DNA of 64,000 nucleotides from Providencia sp. PROV188 (GTDB taxonomy: Bacteria; Pseudomonadota; Gammaproteobacteria; Enterobacterales; Enterobacteriaceae): contig NZ_CP097291.1 in assembly GCF_027595165.1 (NCBI RefSeq), positions 930,001 through 994,000 on the forward strand, written 5' to 3'. The stretch's first letter is position 1. Each line of letters starts with the position of its first letter. The notes below the pieces were generated by a model. It was not told the DNA's origin. It searched no databases and saw nothing but the letters and a program-made list of their open reading frames with translations. Positions 10,347 through 19,831 of this stretch are shown piece by piece. Made by a program: the position numbers and the translations under genes.

Positions 10347-11133
10347 TGATAAACCAGTAAATAAAGATGGCGTCGGCAGAACGTTTATCGTTGTTTTCAT
10401 TCTCTGCTTAGTCTGTTCCGTCGTCGTTGCCGGTGCTGCGGTTGGTCTGAAACCTCAGCAACAAGAACAAATGATGTTAGATACTCAGCGTAATATTTTA
10501 AGTGTTGCAGGTCTGCTGCAACCTAAAATGAGCGCTGAAGAAATTCAAAAAGTGTATGGCGAGCGTATCGAGCCTAAATTGCTGAATTTCAAAACGAATG
10601 AACTATCTAACAGCGTAAGTCGTTTTGACTTAAACAGCGAACTGCGTAGCGAAGAGACCAGCATCGCACTATCCCCAGAAGAAGACATTGCGAAAATTCG
10701 CCGTCGTGCCAATAGCGCTGAAATTTATCTGGTTAAAGATGAACAAGGGAAAGTGACCCAAGTGATTCTGCCAGTTTATGGTTCAGGATTATGGTCAGTA
10801 ATGTATGCCTTTATCGCCGTGGATATCGATGGTGTAACCTCTCGCGGTATTACCTACTATGCGCATGGTGAAACGCCGGGTCTGGGTGGTGAAGTTGACA
10901 ACCCACAATGGAAAGCGCAGTGGCCGGGTAAAAAACTGTTCAATGAGCAGGGTATCCCTGCAATCAAAATCGTGCGTGGTGGTGCCACCGATAACCCATT
11001 TGGTATCGATGGTCTTTCAGGTGCAACGCTGACTTCAAACGGTATTCAACATATGTTTGATTTCTGGCTAGGCGATAACGGTTTTGGTCCGTTCCTGAAA
11101 AAAGTTCGTGAAGGAGCGCTGAATAATGGCTGA
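10339..11133 (+). CDS. nqrC: Na+-NQR subunit C
   Basis: 264 residues from the GTG at 10339. This start is preferred over an in-frame ATG at 10282 because it gives the family N-terminus ([15 protein letters not shown] then one membrane helix at about 15-37) and has ACGGAG eight bases upstream. The remaining periplasmic FMN-binding domain ends in the GLSGAT motif with the FMN-linked threonine at about T230. It overlaps nqrB by 8 and nqrD by 8 bases. Confidence 0.96.
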   Translation: MANDKPVNKDGVGRTFIVVFILCLVCSVVVAGAAVGLKPQQQEQMMLDTQRNILSVAGLLQPKMSAEEIQKVYGERIEPKLLNFKTNELSNSVSRFDLNSELRSEETSIALSPEEDIAKIRRRANSAEIYLVKDEQGKVTQVILPVYGSGLWSVMYAFIAVDIDGVTSRGITYYAHGETPGLGGEVDNPQWKAQWPGKKLFNEQGIPAIKIVRGGATDNPFGIDGLSGATLTSNGIQHMFDFWLGDNGFGPFLKKVREGALNNG

Positions 11134-11755
11134 TTCTAAAGAAGTAAAACGCGTCCTACTAGGACCATTGTTAGATAATAACCCAATTGCATTGCAGGTT
11201 TTGGGTGTGTGCTCTGCATTAGCGGTGACCACTAAACTTGAAACTGCATTGGTTATGACCATCGCCGTAACGCTAGTTACCGCGTTCTCTAACTTTTTTA
11301 TCTCATTAATTAGAAATTACATTCCAAGCAGTGTTCGTATTATTGTTCAAATGGCAATTATTGCATCATTGGTAATTGTGGTTGACCAAATCTTACGTGC
11401 CTATGCCTATGAAATCTCGAAACAACTTTCCGTATTCGTTGGTTTGATTATCACCAACTGTATCGTGATGGGGCGTGCTGAAGCGTATGCGATGAAAGCA
11501 CCACCAATCGAAAGTTTTATGGATGGTATCGGTAACGGTCTTGGTTACGGTGTGATTCTGGTACTGGTTGGCTTCCTACGTGAGCTATTTGGTTCCGGTA
11601 AACTGTTTGGTATTACGGTATTTGAATCACTGCAAAATGGTGGTTGGTACATGCCAAACGGCTTATTCCTGTTAGCGCCAAGTGCATTCTTTATCATCGG
11701 TATGCTGATTTGGGGTCTACGTACTCTGAAACCAGCTCAGGTAGAGAAGGATTAA
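11126..11755 (+). CDS. nqrD: Na+-NQR subunit D
   Basis: Membrane subunit of 209 residues with about six helices, homologous to NqrE and to RnfE. Each of NqrD and NqrE supplies cysteines to an iron centre at their interface; a candidate here is in [15 protein letters not shown] (about residues 107-121). It overlaps nqrC by 8 bases and is followed by nqrE after 4 bases. Confidence 0.97.
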   Translation: MADSKEVKRVLLGPLLDNNPIALQVLGVCSALAVTTKLETALVMTIAVTLVTAFSNFFISLIRNYIPSSVRIIVQMAIIASLVIVVDQILRAYAYEISKQLSVFVGLIITNCIVMGRAEAYAMKAPPIESFMDGIGNGLGYGVILVLVGFLRELFGSGKLFGITVFESLQNGGWYMPNGLFLLAPSAFFIIGMLIWGLRTLKPAQVEKD

Positions 11756-11759
11756 GAGC

Positions 11760-12356
11760 ATGGAACATTATATTAGCTTGTTTGTAAAAGCCATTTTCAT
11801 CGAAAACATGGCGTTAGCTTTCTTCTTAGGGATGTGTACATTCCTTGCGGTATCGAAGAACGTAAAAACTGCTTTTGGACTGGGTATTGCGGTAACTGTG
11901 GTGCTTGGTATCTCCGTCCCTGCGAACAACTTAGTGTACAACTTAGTGTTACGTGACGGCGCGCTAGTTGAAGGTGTGGATCTCTCATTCCTCAACTTCA
12001 TTACCTTTATCGGTGTTATCGCGGCACTGGTTCAAATTCTGGAAATGATTTTAGATCGTTACTTCCCATCACTGTACAACGCATTGGGGATCTTCTTACC
12101 GTTGATCACCGTAAACTGTGCAATCTTTGGTGGTGTATCTTTCATGGCTCAGCGTGACTACAACTTCACTGAATCCATTGTTTATGGCTTTGGTTCCGGT
12201 ATTGGTTGGATGTTAGCGATTGTCTTAATGGCCGCGATTCGTGAAAAGATGAAGTATTCAGACATTCCAGCGGGTCTTAAAGGGTTAGGCATCACCTTTG
12301 TCACGACCGGTTTGATGGCATTGGGCTTTATGTCCTTCTCCGGTGTGCAGCTATAA
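11760..12356 (+). CDS. nqrE: Na+-NQR subunit E
   Basis: Membrane subunit of 198 residues and about six helices, starting [20 protein letters not shown] as in the family. It is the pseudo-symmetric partner of NqrD; a cysteine in [13 protein letters not shown] (about residues 115-127) matches the iron-ligand position of the family. It lies between nqrD and nqrF, with 15 bases before nqrF. Confidence 0.97.
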   Translation: MEHYISLFVKAIFIENMALAFFLGMCTFLAVSKNVKTAFGLGIAVTVVLGISVPANNLVYNLVLRDGALVEGVDLSFLNFITFIGVIAALVQILEMILDRYFPSLYNALGIFLPLITVNCAIFGGVSFMAQRDYNFTESIVYGFGSGIGWMLAIVLMAAIREKMKYSDIPAGLKGLGITFVTTGLMALGFMSFSGVQL

Positions 12357-12371
12357 AGGCGAGAAGAATTC

Positions 12372-13598
12372 ATGGATATTATTATTCTAGGCGTAGTTAT
12401 GTTTACCCTGATTGTCTTGGCGCTGACAGGCCTGATCCTGTTTGCAAAGTCCAAGTTGGTCAATACAGGGAACATTAAAGTTGAAGTCAACGGCGATCCT
12501 GAGAAGAGCTTTGATGCTCCAGCAGGCGATAAGCTGTTAGGTATGTTAGCAAACCAGGGTATCTTTGTTTCTTCTGCCTGTGGTGGCGGTGGTTCATGTG
12601 GTCAGTGCCGTGTGAAAATCAAAGAGGGCGGTGGTGACATCCTGCCAACTGAGCTTTCACACATCAATAAACGTGAAGCGAAAGAAGGTTGCCGTCTGGC
12701 ATGTCAGGTTAACGTAAAACAAGATTTGAAAATTGAATTACCTGAAGAAATTTTTGGCGTGAAAAAATGGGAATGCGAAGTTATCTCCAATGATAACAAA
12801 GCAACGTTCATTAAAGAGCTGAAGTTAAAAATTCCTGAGGGCGAAGTGGTTCCATTCCGTGCGGGTGGTTTTATTCAAATTGAATGCCCGCCTCATGTGG
12901 TGAAGTACTCAGACTTTGATGTGCCTGAGGAATACCGTGAAGATTGGGACAAATTCAATCTGTTCCGCTATGTTTCTGATGTCAAAGAAGAAACAGTACG
13001 TGCTTACTCAATGGCAAACTATCCAGAAGAGCGCGGTATTATTATGCTGAACGTGCGTATTGCAACACCACCTCCGCGTAATCCCGATGTACCGCCGGGA
13101 ATTATGTCATCGTATATTTGGTCACTGAAACCGGGAGATAAAGTCACTATCTCTGGTCCATTTGGTGAGTTCTTCGCAAAAGAAACTGATGCGGAAATGA
13201 TCTTTATCGGTGGTGGTGCGGGTATGGCGCCGATGCGTTCCCACATTTTCGACCAATTACGTCGTTTAGATTCTAAGCGTAAAATCAGTTTCTGGTATGG
13301 TGCGCGTTCTAAACGTGAAATGTTCTATACCGAAGATTTCGACCAATTAGCCGCAGAGCATGACAACTTTACATGGAATGTTGCACTTTCTGACGCTTTG
13401 CCAGAAGATAATTGGGACGGTTACACAGGATTTATTCATAATGTCCTGTATGAAAACTACCTCAAAAATCACCCTGCGCCAGAAGATTGTGAGTTCTACA
13501 TGTGTGGGCCTCCTGTCATGAACGCCGCAGTCATTAAGATGTTAAAAGACCTTGGTGTTGAGGACGAAAACATCTTACTGGATGATTTTGGTGGCTGA
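12372..13598 (+). CDS. nqrF: Na+-NQR subunit F, NADH dehydrogenase subunit
   Basis: Electron entry subunit of 408 residues. One N-terminal membrane helix (about 3-25) is followed by a plant-type ferredoxin domain with [2Fe-2S] ligands C70, C76, C79 and C111 (motif [12 protein letters not shown]), the same numbering as in Vibrio cholerae. Next come an FAD-binding domain ([11 protein letters not shown]) and a C-terminal NADH-binding domain ([13 protein letters not shown] and CGPPVMN). It takes hydride from NADH and passes electrons into the complex. Two strong terminators follow. Confidence 0.97.
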   Translation: MDIIILGVVMFTLIVLALTGLILFAKSKLVNTGNIKVEVNGDPEKSFDAPAGDKLLGMLANQGIFVSSACGGGGSCGQCRVKIKEGGGDILPTELSHINKREAKEGCRLACQVNVKQDLKIELPEEIFGVKKWECEVISNDNKATFIKELKLKIPEGEVVPFRAGGFIQIECPPHVVKYSDFDVPEEYREDWDKFNLFRYVSDVKEETVRAYSMANYPEERGIIMLNVRIATPPPRNPDVPPGIMSSYIWSLKPGDKVTISGPFGEFFAKETDAEMIFIGGGAGMAPMRSHIFDQLRRLDSKRKISFWYGARSKREMFYTEDFDQLAAEHDNFTWNVALSDALPEDNWDGYTGFIHNVLYENYLKNHPAPEDCEFYMCGPPVMNAAVIKMLKDLGVEDENILLDDFGG

Positions 13599-13621
13599 TT
13601 AGTTACTGTGAATTATCTATT

Positions 13622-13650
13622 AAGCGCTCAGGAAACTGGGCGCTTGTTGA
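13622..13650 (+). terminator. First terminator after nqrF
   Basis: Ten-base stem AAGCGCTCAG / CTGGGCGCTT (one T-G pair) closed by a GAAA tetraloop, followed by a short T-rich stretch. It ends the nqrA-F transcript ahead of apbE. Confidence 0.8.
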
Positions 13651-13652
13651 TT

Positions 13653-13687
13653 AAAAAGAGGAAAAAATGGGTTTTTTTCCTCTTTTT
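13653..13687 (+). terminator. Second, tandem terminator after nqrF
   Basis: The run at 13653-13667 (five A, GAGG, six A) pairs with the run at 13673-13687 (six T, CCTC, five T) around a short loop. It directly follows the first terminator. A good tandem barrier, which suggests apbE-nqrM is also transcribed separately. Confidence 0.8.
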
Positions 13688-13829
13688 GGTTGTAAACTGT
13701 GAATCGCCAAATAGGCAATTCAATTTTTAAACGTGAGTATTCTCTAGATTTGTGAATGTTGAGTTTGTTAGACGTCTCAGCACCTACTCTTTCTCTAGTG
13801 GGCGCTTACAATTAACGCTGAGAAAATTT

Positions 13830-14861
13830 ATGCTAAACAGAAAAGTATTTGCTCCTGTGCTGCTATTCGCAGCCACTCTTCTTCTTGCCGCATGTGGTGG
13901 ACCTGAACAAAAGAATCTTCAGGGACAAACCATGGGAACCTATTATTCTGTTAAGTTCGTGACAGGCTCTTCAGAGCCTTCATCGGAAGCTATCCAAGCC
14001 GAAATCGACAAGCGTTTGGAAGAAGTGAACGACCAAATGTCGACTTATCGCCCTGGTTCCGAATTAAGTCGTTTCAATCAATCCAATGAAGTTAATGTAC
14101 CATTCCCTGTTTCTGCCGCGACGGCAAAAGTGGTCAGTAAAGCCATTGAGATTAATAAATTAACGGATGGCGGTCTGGATGTCACCGTTGGTCCACTGGT
14201 TAATTTATGGGGGTTCGGTCCAGAGGGGAGAGTCACAAAAGCACCTACAGATGAGGAGCTTGAAAAACGTCGTGCATGGGTGGGTATCGATAAACTCTCT
14301 GTACAAGACAACAACTTAATTAAAACCATTCCTGAGCTGTATGTTGATTTATCTTCCATTGCTAAAGGTTATGGTGTTGATGTGGTGGCGGAATATTTAG
14401 AGTCCATCGGTATCAAGGATTATATGGTTGATATTGGTGGCGAAGTCCGTACAAAAGGTAAAAATGGCAAAGATACACCATGGCGTATTGCGATTGAAAA
14501 ACCTGCAACGGATGGTGTGAGTCAAACGGCACAGGAGATTATCGAGCCGGGAGATTTATCTATCGCCACTTCAGGGGATTATCGTAACTATTTTGAACAA
14601 AATGGTGTGCATTTCTCACACACAATTGACCCAAAAACAGGTAAGCCAATTTCCCACAATTTAGTCTCAATTACCGTATTAGCCGACGATTGCATGAGTG
14701 CGGATGGATTATCTACAGGTTTTAATGTGATGGGACCAGATGCGGGTCTTGCACTTGCTGAAAAGATGAATATTCCTGTTTTTATGATTGTGAAGACAGA
14801 TAAAGGCTTCGAAGAGCGTTACACTAAAGCATTCGAGCCATTTTTACAGAAAAAACAGTAA
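13830..14861 (+). CDS. apbE: FAD:protein FMN transferase ApbE
   Basis: Periplasmic lipoprotein of 343 residues that transfers FMN from FAD onto threonines of NqrB and NqrC. A signal peptide with lipobox LLAAC gives lipidated C22. The ApbE domain contains GQTMGTYYSV, MSTYRPGSELSRFN, DVTVGPLVNLWGFGP, SIAKGYGVD and the FMN-transferase motif SHTIDPKTGKPI. The frame is open back to 13752, but ATG 13830 gives a proper lipoprotein signal. Location beside nqr matches its known substrates; nqrM follows after 15 bases. Confidence 0.95.
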   Translation: MLNRKVFAPVLLFAATLLLAACGGPEQKNLQGQTMGTYYSVKFVTGSSEPSSEAIQAEIDKRLEEVNDQMSTYRPGSELSRFNQSNEVNVPFPVSAATAKVVSKAIEINKLTDGGLDVTVGPLVNLWGFGPEGRVTKAPTDEELEKRRAWVGIDKLSVQDNNLIKTIPELYVDLSSIAKGYGVDVVAEYLESIGIKDYMVDIGGEVRTKGKNGKDTPWRIAIEKPATDGVSQTAQEIIEPGDLSIATSGDYRNYFEQNGVHFSHTIDPKTGKPISHNLVSITVLADDCMSADGLSTGFNVMGPDAGLALAEKMNIPVFMIVKTDKGFEERYTKAFEPFLQKKQ

Positions 14862-14876
14862 AAGGAGGAAAGCAGA

Positions 14877-15104
14877 ATGTTGAATGTTTTTCTTGCAGCC
14901 TTTGCCTTATTTTTGTTGGCGTTTTTAGGTATGTCCCTTGGGTATATTATTAAGCGGAAAAGTATCCAAGGCAGTTGCGGCGGTTTAAGTAGCATTGGGG
15001 TAGAGAAAGTTTGTGACTGCCCTGAGCCTTGCGATGCGCGTAAAAAGCGTATGGCACGGGAAGAAGCGCGCAAAAAAATGCTAGAGAAAAACCGCATTTT
15101 GTAA
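14877..15104 (+). CDS. nqrM: Na+-NQR maturation protein NqrM
   Basis: Small protein of 75 residues: one membrane helix (about 5-26) and a soluble tail with four conserved cysteines, C34, C46, C48 and C52 (SCGGLSS and CDCPEPC). The family (DUF539) is known to be needed to assemble the NqrD/NqrE iron centre, probably by delivering iron. It has a strong ribosome site (AAAGGAGGAAA) and lies 15 bases after apbE, so the two maturation factors share a transcript. Confidence 0.95.
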   Translation: MLNVFLAAFALFLLAFLGMSLGYIIKRKSIQGSCGGLSSIGVEKVCDCPEPCDARKKRMAREEARKKMLEKNRIL

Positions 15105-15126
15105 TTTTTACTCTGTTGTGAATATT

Positions 15127-15164
15127 AACCCTAGTTGCTTTAATGAGCTGCTAGGGTTTTTTAT
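15127..15164 (+). terminator. Terminator of apbE-nqrM
   Basis: AACCCTAG (15127-15134) pairs with CTAGGGTT (15151-15158); inner bases AGCTG can extend pairing. Followed by TTTTATTTT. Confidence 0.8.
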
Positions 15165-15208
15165 TTTAAGGTTATTTTGATAAAAATAGTGATGTATTTC
15201 ATTGCAAA

Positions 15209-15574
15209 CTAAATTTTATGTAATGAAGTCGAGCATGATGTGGAAACAGGGTAGTGAACAAACATGTGTCGCGTATTTCCCTTGAAACTGAGAGTGACTT
15301 TGCCATTATCTTTCTCATTGAGCTTGCATGCTAAGTCAGCGATGCTACTCCATTTTTCTCCTGATTTTGTTGTGATTACTCCCATCCAATAGCTCTGTTC
15401 GGTTGAAGAAAAAGTGAACTCTGTGATATCACTTAATTTTTTTCCATTCATAAGATTATAAAAAATAAAAACATTTCCATACTCATTCGCATTGTTTTTG
15501 AAAGAAATTTCCACCTTTTTTAAGTCTTCATTCCATAGGTTCTCGATAGAAAGCAAGCCTTTTGATATCGCCAT
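15209..15574 (-). CDS. Small protein of unknown function
   Basis: 121 residues, AT-rich coding sequence, no signal peptide, membrane helix or cysteine cluster (two Cys only). I do not recognise it. A good ribosome site, AAGGAA, stands six bases before the ATG, which supports a real gene. Pattern: alternating polar and hydrophobic residues (LLSIENLWNEDLKKVEISF, KVTLSFKG) typical of a beta-sandwich, with aromatic residues late in the chain. The spacing vaguely recalls small immunoglobulin-like proteins named after up-regulated-in-Daf-2, but I would not assign it. It stands alone between nqrM and a GDPD-like gene, where E. coli has nothing comparable. Confidence 0.65.
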   Translation of the reverse strand: MAISKGLLSIENLWNEDLKKVEISFKNNANEYGNVFIFYNLMNGKKLSDITEFTFSSTEQSYWMGVITTKSGEKWSSIADLACKLNEKDNGKVTLSFKGNTRHMFVHYPVSTSCSTSLHKI

Positions 15575-15719
15575 GTTAAATTCCTTATGAATAAGTGTTT
15601 AAATGTATTTACTTATTTTGGCATCGATACTTTACTAAGTAATTAATATTGAATGTTATTTACTATTAAAAAAGAAGGAAAGATAAGATAGGGGAATGTA
15701 TGGATAGAAAAGATGAGTA

Positions 15720-15772
15720 ATAAAAATAAGCTACTTAAATCGAATAAATCATTATCAAAATAAAGTAGCTTA
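15720..15772 (-). terminator. Terminator of the GDPD-like gene
   Basis: On the minus strand AAGCTACTT pairs with AAGTAGCTT across a 26-base AT-rich loop, followed by ATTTTTATT. It lies just downstream of the stop codon at 15784. Confidence 0.65.
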
Positions 15773-15783
15773 ATAATTAGTCT

Positions 15784-16680
15784 TTATTTTTTGAAAGCTT
15801 TTGGTGAGTCAACCATAACGGCATCAGCACCAATTTCTTTAGCTAGTTGATAATCACTGTCACTATTTACACCAAATACAATGATGTAAGCGTTGCCATT
15901 TTTTCTAAAGCAGTCGATAGCTTCTTTATCCCATGAGAGTGTTGCTGGTGAACGCGCTTCACCAAGGGTATATTTCTCAACGACTTCAACTTTACGATGC
16001 AGCTCAAAACCATACCAACGGGTTGCAGATTTATCATTATCAAGCATACATTGATGGCTCATTACGCTGTTTGCCAGCATGGTGCGAGTTTCATCTCGGC
16101 TTTCAAATAGTTGCAGTTTAGAGGAAAGTGGCTTAAGCGCTTTTAAAAATGCATCGTTAGTGGAATAAAAACGCACTTGGTTAAACGCGTTGGTTTTATT
16201 TAATAATGCCAAAATAGCTTGAGCTTGAGTATTAGGGTCTGCATCAGGAGATTTTAAGTCGATATAAAAAATCGTATCGGGGTATTTTTTTAAAACATCT
16301 TCTAGTGTGACGATAGTGGTTTGCGAAGTAGGTAGTTGCTGGTTATTTTTCTGATTAAATTTATACGCCGCATTTATCTGGCTTAATTGTTTGGCGGAAT
16401 AATCAGAAATAACGCCACTTTTATCCGTTAAAGCATTTAAATCACTCGGACGATAAAGGACTAATTGATTATCTTTACTGAGCTGAACAGTTAACCAAAT
16501 TGCATCAGCTTTATTGCTTTTGGCTTGTTCTATAGCATAAAGGGTATTTTCAGGGGCATCTGCGGTACCTGCGCGGTGCGCTACAATCTGCGGCATTAAT
16601 GCGAAAGCGGATTGGCTAACCAAAAGTAGTAAGCCTATCGTAGCGGATTTTTTTAACACTGACGTTGATATAATTTGCAT
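15784..16680 (-). CDS. Exported GDPD-like protein, probably catalytically altered
   Basis: 298 residues with a signal peptide (about 1-27, ending SAFA). The rest resembles glycerophosphodiester phosphodiesterases, which hydrolyse glycerophosphodiesters in the periplasm. The first motif is intact (VAHRAG with H35, then APENT with E44). The metal-binding E-x-D pair, aligned through LSKD to E. coli UgpQ IEFDAKLSKD, is replaced by W62 and T64 (IWLTVQLSKD), the catalytic HD after it by R-P (LVLYRP), and a later Glu by Asp (FYIDLK). Classical activity is therefore doubtful. ATG 16680 is chosen over an upstream TTG at 16710 because it starts the signal peptide cleanly. Confidence 0.75.
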   Translation of the reverse strand: MQIISTSVLKKSATIGLLLLVSQSAFALMPQIVAHRAGTADAPENTLYAIEQAKSNKADAIWLTVQLSKDNQLVLYRPSDLNALTDKSGVISDYSAKQLSQINAAYKFNQKNNQQLPTSQTTIVTLEDVLKKYPDTIFYIDLKSPDADPNTQAQAILALLNKTNAFNQVRFYSTNDAFLKALKPLSSKLQLFESRDETRTMLANSVMSHQCMLDNDKSATRWYGFELHRKVEVVEKYTLGEARSPATLSWDKEAIDCFRKNGNAYIIVFGVNSDSDYQLAKEIGADAVMVDSPKAFKK

Positions 16681-16874
16681 TTGTATAATCCATAATAATA
16701 GAAAATTCAATGAACTAACATGAGATTGACCGAGTGGTTGTTGTAATATGTTTCATCCGTTTTGTAAGCAATGCGCCTATAAATTAGGAGTAACTTTTTA
16801 CTTTTTCGGTTATTTACAGTATTTCAGGAATACATTTCAATCAGATGAATAAGGTTGCATAGCTAATAAAGCTA

Positions 16875-16890
16875 CTGTATATTTATTCAG
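16875..16890. promoter_or_regulatory. LexA box upstream of dinB
   Basis: CTGTATATTTATTCAG matches the SOS consensus CTGT-N8-ACAG with one mismatch in the right half and a typical AT core. It ends 24 bases before the dinB ATG. E. coli dinB is a known LexA target. Confidence 0.85.
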
Positions 16891-16914
16891 TAGTTATTGG
16901 TTGGGGCGGCTATC

Positions 16915-17970
16915 ATGCGTAAAATTATTCATATTGATATGGATTGCTTTTTTGCAGCGATAGAGATGCGTGATGACCCAAAATTACGCAATATTCCACT
17001 GGCTGTCGGGGGAAGTGCAGACCGACGTGGCGTATTGAGCACTGCAAATTATGAAGCGAGACGCTACGGTGTTCACAGTGCAATGTCGACGGCATTGGCG
17101 TTGAAATTATGCCCTCACCTGAAAGTCGTACCCGGTCGTATGGCGGTTTATAAAGATGTTTCCCATCATATTCGCCAAATATTTGCCCGCTATACCGATC
17201 TGATTGAGCCATTATCTTTAGATGAGGCCTATTTGGATGTGACTGATTGCCAGCAGCTTCACGGCTCTGCCACGCTTATCGCCGAGGCTATCCGCCAGCA
17301 AATTTTTGATGAACTTCAACTCACAGCTTCTGCGGGAATTGCTCCGATTAAATTCCTCGCCAAAATTGCCTCTGATATGAATAAACCCAATGGGCAATTT
17401 GTGATCACTCCACAGGAATTACCGGCATTTATTGCCACGCTGCCATTAAAAAAGATCCCCGGCGTTGGAAAAGTGACAGCGCAAAAACTTACGGATATGG
17501 GGTTATTGACCTGCGCGGATGTTCAGCGCTATGACATGCTGGCGTTGGTAAAAAGCATGGGTAAATTTGGACAAGCTCTGTGGGAACGCTGTCATGGCAT
17601 TGATGAACGAGCAGTAAATACCGAACGCTTACGTAAATCCGTTGGGGTAGAACGCACTCTCGCCAAAGATATTCATCAGTGGGAAGAGTGTTTGCCTTTA
17701 CTCGATACTTTATACGATGAGCTACATTTTCGCTTAGAGAAAGTGAAGCCAGATCTGCGTATTGCTCGCCAAGGAGTGAAATTAAAATTTGAGGATTTTC
17801 AGCAAACGACGCAAGAGCATGTTTATCCCATTATAGATAAGCAGGATCTTATTCGGTTGGCACAGCAGGCTTGGGAAAATCGACGAGCAGGGCGGGGGGT
17901 TAGGTTAGTTGGTCTGCATGTGACATTGCAGAATCCACAAATTGAAAGGCAGCTTTCATTACTTTTATAG
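16915..17970 (+). CDS. dinB: DNA polymerase IV
   Basis: Y-family translesion polymerase of 351 residues, the E. coli length. The catalytic acidic residues are in [11 protein letters not shown] (D8, D10) and [10 protein letters not shown] (about D103, E104). The steric-gate region (CFFAA), a helix-hairpin-helix ([13 protein letters not shown]) and the C-terminal little-finger domain follow. No obvious terminal beta-clamp motif other than IERQLSLLL, which fits the QLxLL type. ATG 16915 is chosen over an upstream TTG at 16897 because it gives the family N-terminus and has GGGG eight bases before. SOS-regulated by the LexA box upstream. Confidence 0.97.
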   Translation: MRKIIHIDMDCFFAAIEMRDDPKLRNIPLAVGGSADRRGVLSTANYEARRYGVHSAMSTALALKLCPHLKVVPGRMAVYKDVSHHIRQIFARYTDLIEPLSLDEAYLDVTDCQQLHGSATLIAEAIRQQIFDELQLTASAGIAPIKFLAKIASDMNKPNGQFVITPQELPAFIATLPLKKIPGVGKVTAQKLTDMGLLTCADVQRYDMLALVKSMGKFGQALWERCHGIDERAVNTERLRKSVGVERTLAKDIHQWEECLPLLDTLYDELHFRLEKVKPDLRIARQGVKLKFEDFQQTTQEHVYPIIDKQDLIRLAQQAWENRRAGRGVRLVGLHVTLQNPQIERQLSLLL

Positions 17971-17992
17971 TTTTTATTATGTTTAAAGAATG

Positions 17993-18028
17993 AGAAAAAT
18001 AGGGTCATAAACTGTCGCTTATGACCCT
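17993..18028 (-). terminator. Terminator of pepD
   Basis: Perfect 10-bp stem AGGGTCATAA / TTATGACCCT with an 8-base loop. On the minus strand it is followed by ATTTTTC, so it ends pepD, whose stop is 24 bases upstream. It may also slow transcription from dinB. Confidence 0.75.
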
Positions 18029-18051
18029 GATATTGATAGCTTAAAGCCTAC

Positions 18052-19512
18052 TTAGTTTTTTACTGGGATAGCTTTTAAGATAGCAGTTAACAGTGTCCAG
18101 TATTGACCCACGCTCTCAATGTGAACGCGCTCATCTGGTGAGTGTGCTCCACGGATGGTTGGTCCAATGGAGACCATATCCATTAATGGATAAGGCTTTT
18201 TAAACAGACCACACTCGAGACCGGCATGGATAACCATGATATTTGGAATTTTACCAAACAGTTTTTGGTAAGTGTCGCTAACAATATGCATGACTGGTGA
18301 GTCTGCATCTGGTTGCCAACCTGGGTATCCACCTTCAGCACGGTGTTGAGCTTTCGCCAGTTTTGTCAGTGATGTCAGCATATTAACGACGTAATTTTTA
18401 CCTGAATCGATCAGTGAACGGATTAAGAATATTACTTCCGCTTTGTCTTCAGTCATCTTCACAACGCCTTCGTTCAGTGAAGTTTCAACAACTCCTTTTA
18501 CCACATCACTCATACGGATAACGCCGCTTGGTGCCGAGTTTAGGAAGAAAACTAAACGCTGTTGGCAATCATTCGTCAGGGCTTTTAAGTCACTCGTTGT
18601 TTCATCTAACAGTAAAGCTAGGTTAGGTTCTACTGCGGCTAATTCATTTTTCAGAATGCCTTCGTAGCGAGTTCTCAGCGCGGTTAATTCAGCCACTTTA
18701 TCAGCTGGTACCGCGAAAGTTGCATGGCCTTCACGTGGGATCGCATTACGCAGTGTACCGCCAGTGAATTCCAGCAGTTTTAAGCTCAAGTCTTCAGCGT
18801 GACCCGCTAAGAAACGCGCTAACAGTTTGTTTGCATTACCTAAACCTAAGTGAATATCGCCACCAGAGTGACCGCCTTTAAGGCCTTTTAAGGTCATGGT
18901 GAAGGTTTTATAACCTTGTGGTAATGCTTCACGGGTTAAATCAAATGTGGCAGTGAAATCAACACCTCCTGCGCAACCCATGTAAATTTCGCCTTCTTCT
19001 TCTGAATCGGTATTGATCAGAATATCAGCTTGTAACCAGTTTGGTTGTAAACCGAAAGCGCCGTCCATGCCCGTTTCTTCGGTCATAGTCAGTAACACTT
19101 CCAGTGGACCGTGTTCAACGCTGTCATCCGCTAATACTGCTAATGCGGACGCCATACCGATGCCGTTATCTGCGCCTAATGTTGTACCTTCAGCAGTGAC
19201 CCACTCACCATTGATATAAGGGCGGATAGGATCTTTAGTGAAATCGTGCTCTGTGTCGTTATTTTTTTGCGGCACCATGTCTAAGTGAGCTTGCAGTACA
19301 ACAGGCTTGCGGTTTTCGTAGCCTTTTGTCGCCGGTTTACGGATTAAGATATTACCAACTTGGTCGCGCTCAACGTGAAAACCTTTCCCTTTAGACCACT
19401 CCATGATGTGGGCGGCTAAAGCTTCTTCGTGTTTTGATGGGTGAGGAATGGAGCAGATTTTAGCGAAAATATCCCACAGTGGTTGTGGTTTTAGCGTTGA
19501 TAATTGTGACAC
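18052..19512 (-). CDS. pepD: Aminoacyl-histidine dipeptidase (peptidase D)
   Basis: Zinc-dependent cytoplasmic dipeptidase of family M20 that cleaves Xaa-His and other dipeptides. 486 residues (E. coli 485). Metal and catalytic residues are visible: H76 and D78 in LQAHLDMVPQ, D115 in GADNGIG, and the E145-E146 pair in MTEETGMDG. A lid or dimerisation domain follows at about 200-390. It is convergent with dinB and divergent from gpt, the gene order of E. coli. Confidence 0.96.
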   Translation of the reverse strand: MSQLSTLKPQPLWDIFAKICSIPHPSKHEEALAAHIMEWSKGKGFHVERDQVGNILIRKPATKGYENRKPVVLQAHLDMVPQKNNDTEHDFTKDPIRPYINGEWVTAEGTTLGADNGIGMASALAVLADDSVEHGPLEVLLTMTEETGMDGAFGLQPNWLQADILINTDSEEEGEIYMGCAGGVDFTATFDLTREALPQGYKTFTMTLKGLKGGHSGGDIHLGLGNANKLLARFLAGHAEDLSLKLLEFTGGTLRNAIPREGHATFAVPADKVAELTALRTRYEGILKNELAAVEPNLALLLDETTSDLKALTNDCQQRLVFFLNSAPSGVIRMSDVVKGVVETSLNEGVVKMTEDKAEVIFLIRSLIDSGKNYVVNMLTSLTKLAKAQHRAEGGYPGWQPDADSPVMHIVSDTYQKLFGKIPNIMVIHAGLECGLFKKPYPLMDMVSIGPTIRGAHSPDERVHIESVGQYWTLLTAILKAIPVKN

Positions 19513-19831
19513 GTTCTTCTCCTTGACACTTTGATCGTAATCTTTCCGTCATATTTCAAGCTGGGGATTGGCTTACACCCAAAACAATCGACTGACGGCG
19601 TTGGTCGCTTAATTTAAGATTGCACTTAAGTGTAATAACTCAGGTTTTAAGCGGTTTTAAGTATTGATTCAGCATAACACTTTCTATCGAATAATGGAGA
19701 GCGTTAATAAGAATAATTCATTTAGTGGGATGGTTTCGCTGGTTTTTCCTGCGTCAAATCACTATAATCTCGCGCAACCTTTTTTCCGCAAGACACATTT
19801 CTGTTTTACTCACCTTCGGGACCCGAATTTT
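19513..19831. other. pepD-gpt intergenic region with a possible repeat fragment
   Basis: 319 bp between divergent genes. The stretch 19546-19580 (beginning CCGTCATATTTCAAGCTGG) resembles the left end of the dispersed palindromic element seen complete at 43347-43474, but it is degenerate and lacks the rest. A frame open upstream of gpt (from 19664) has no supporting ribosome site and I do not count it as coding. Confidence 0.4.

Noticed and set aside
19664..19831. N-terminal extension of gpt
   Set aside because: No ribosome site at the upstream start and no similarity to the family; ATG 19832 gives the standard protein.
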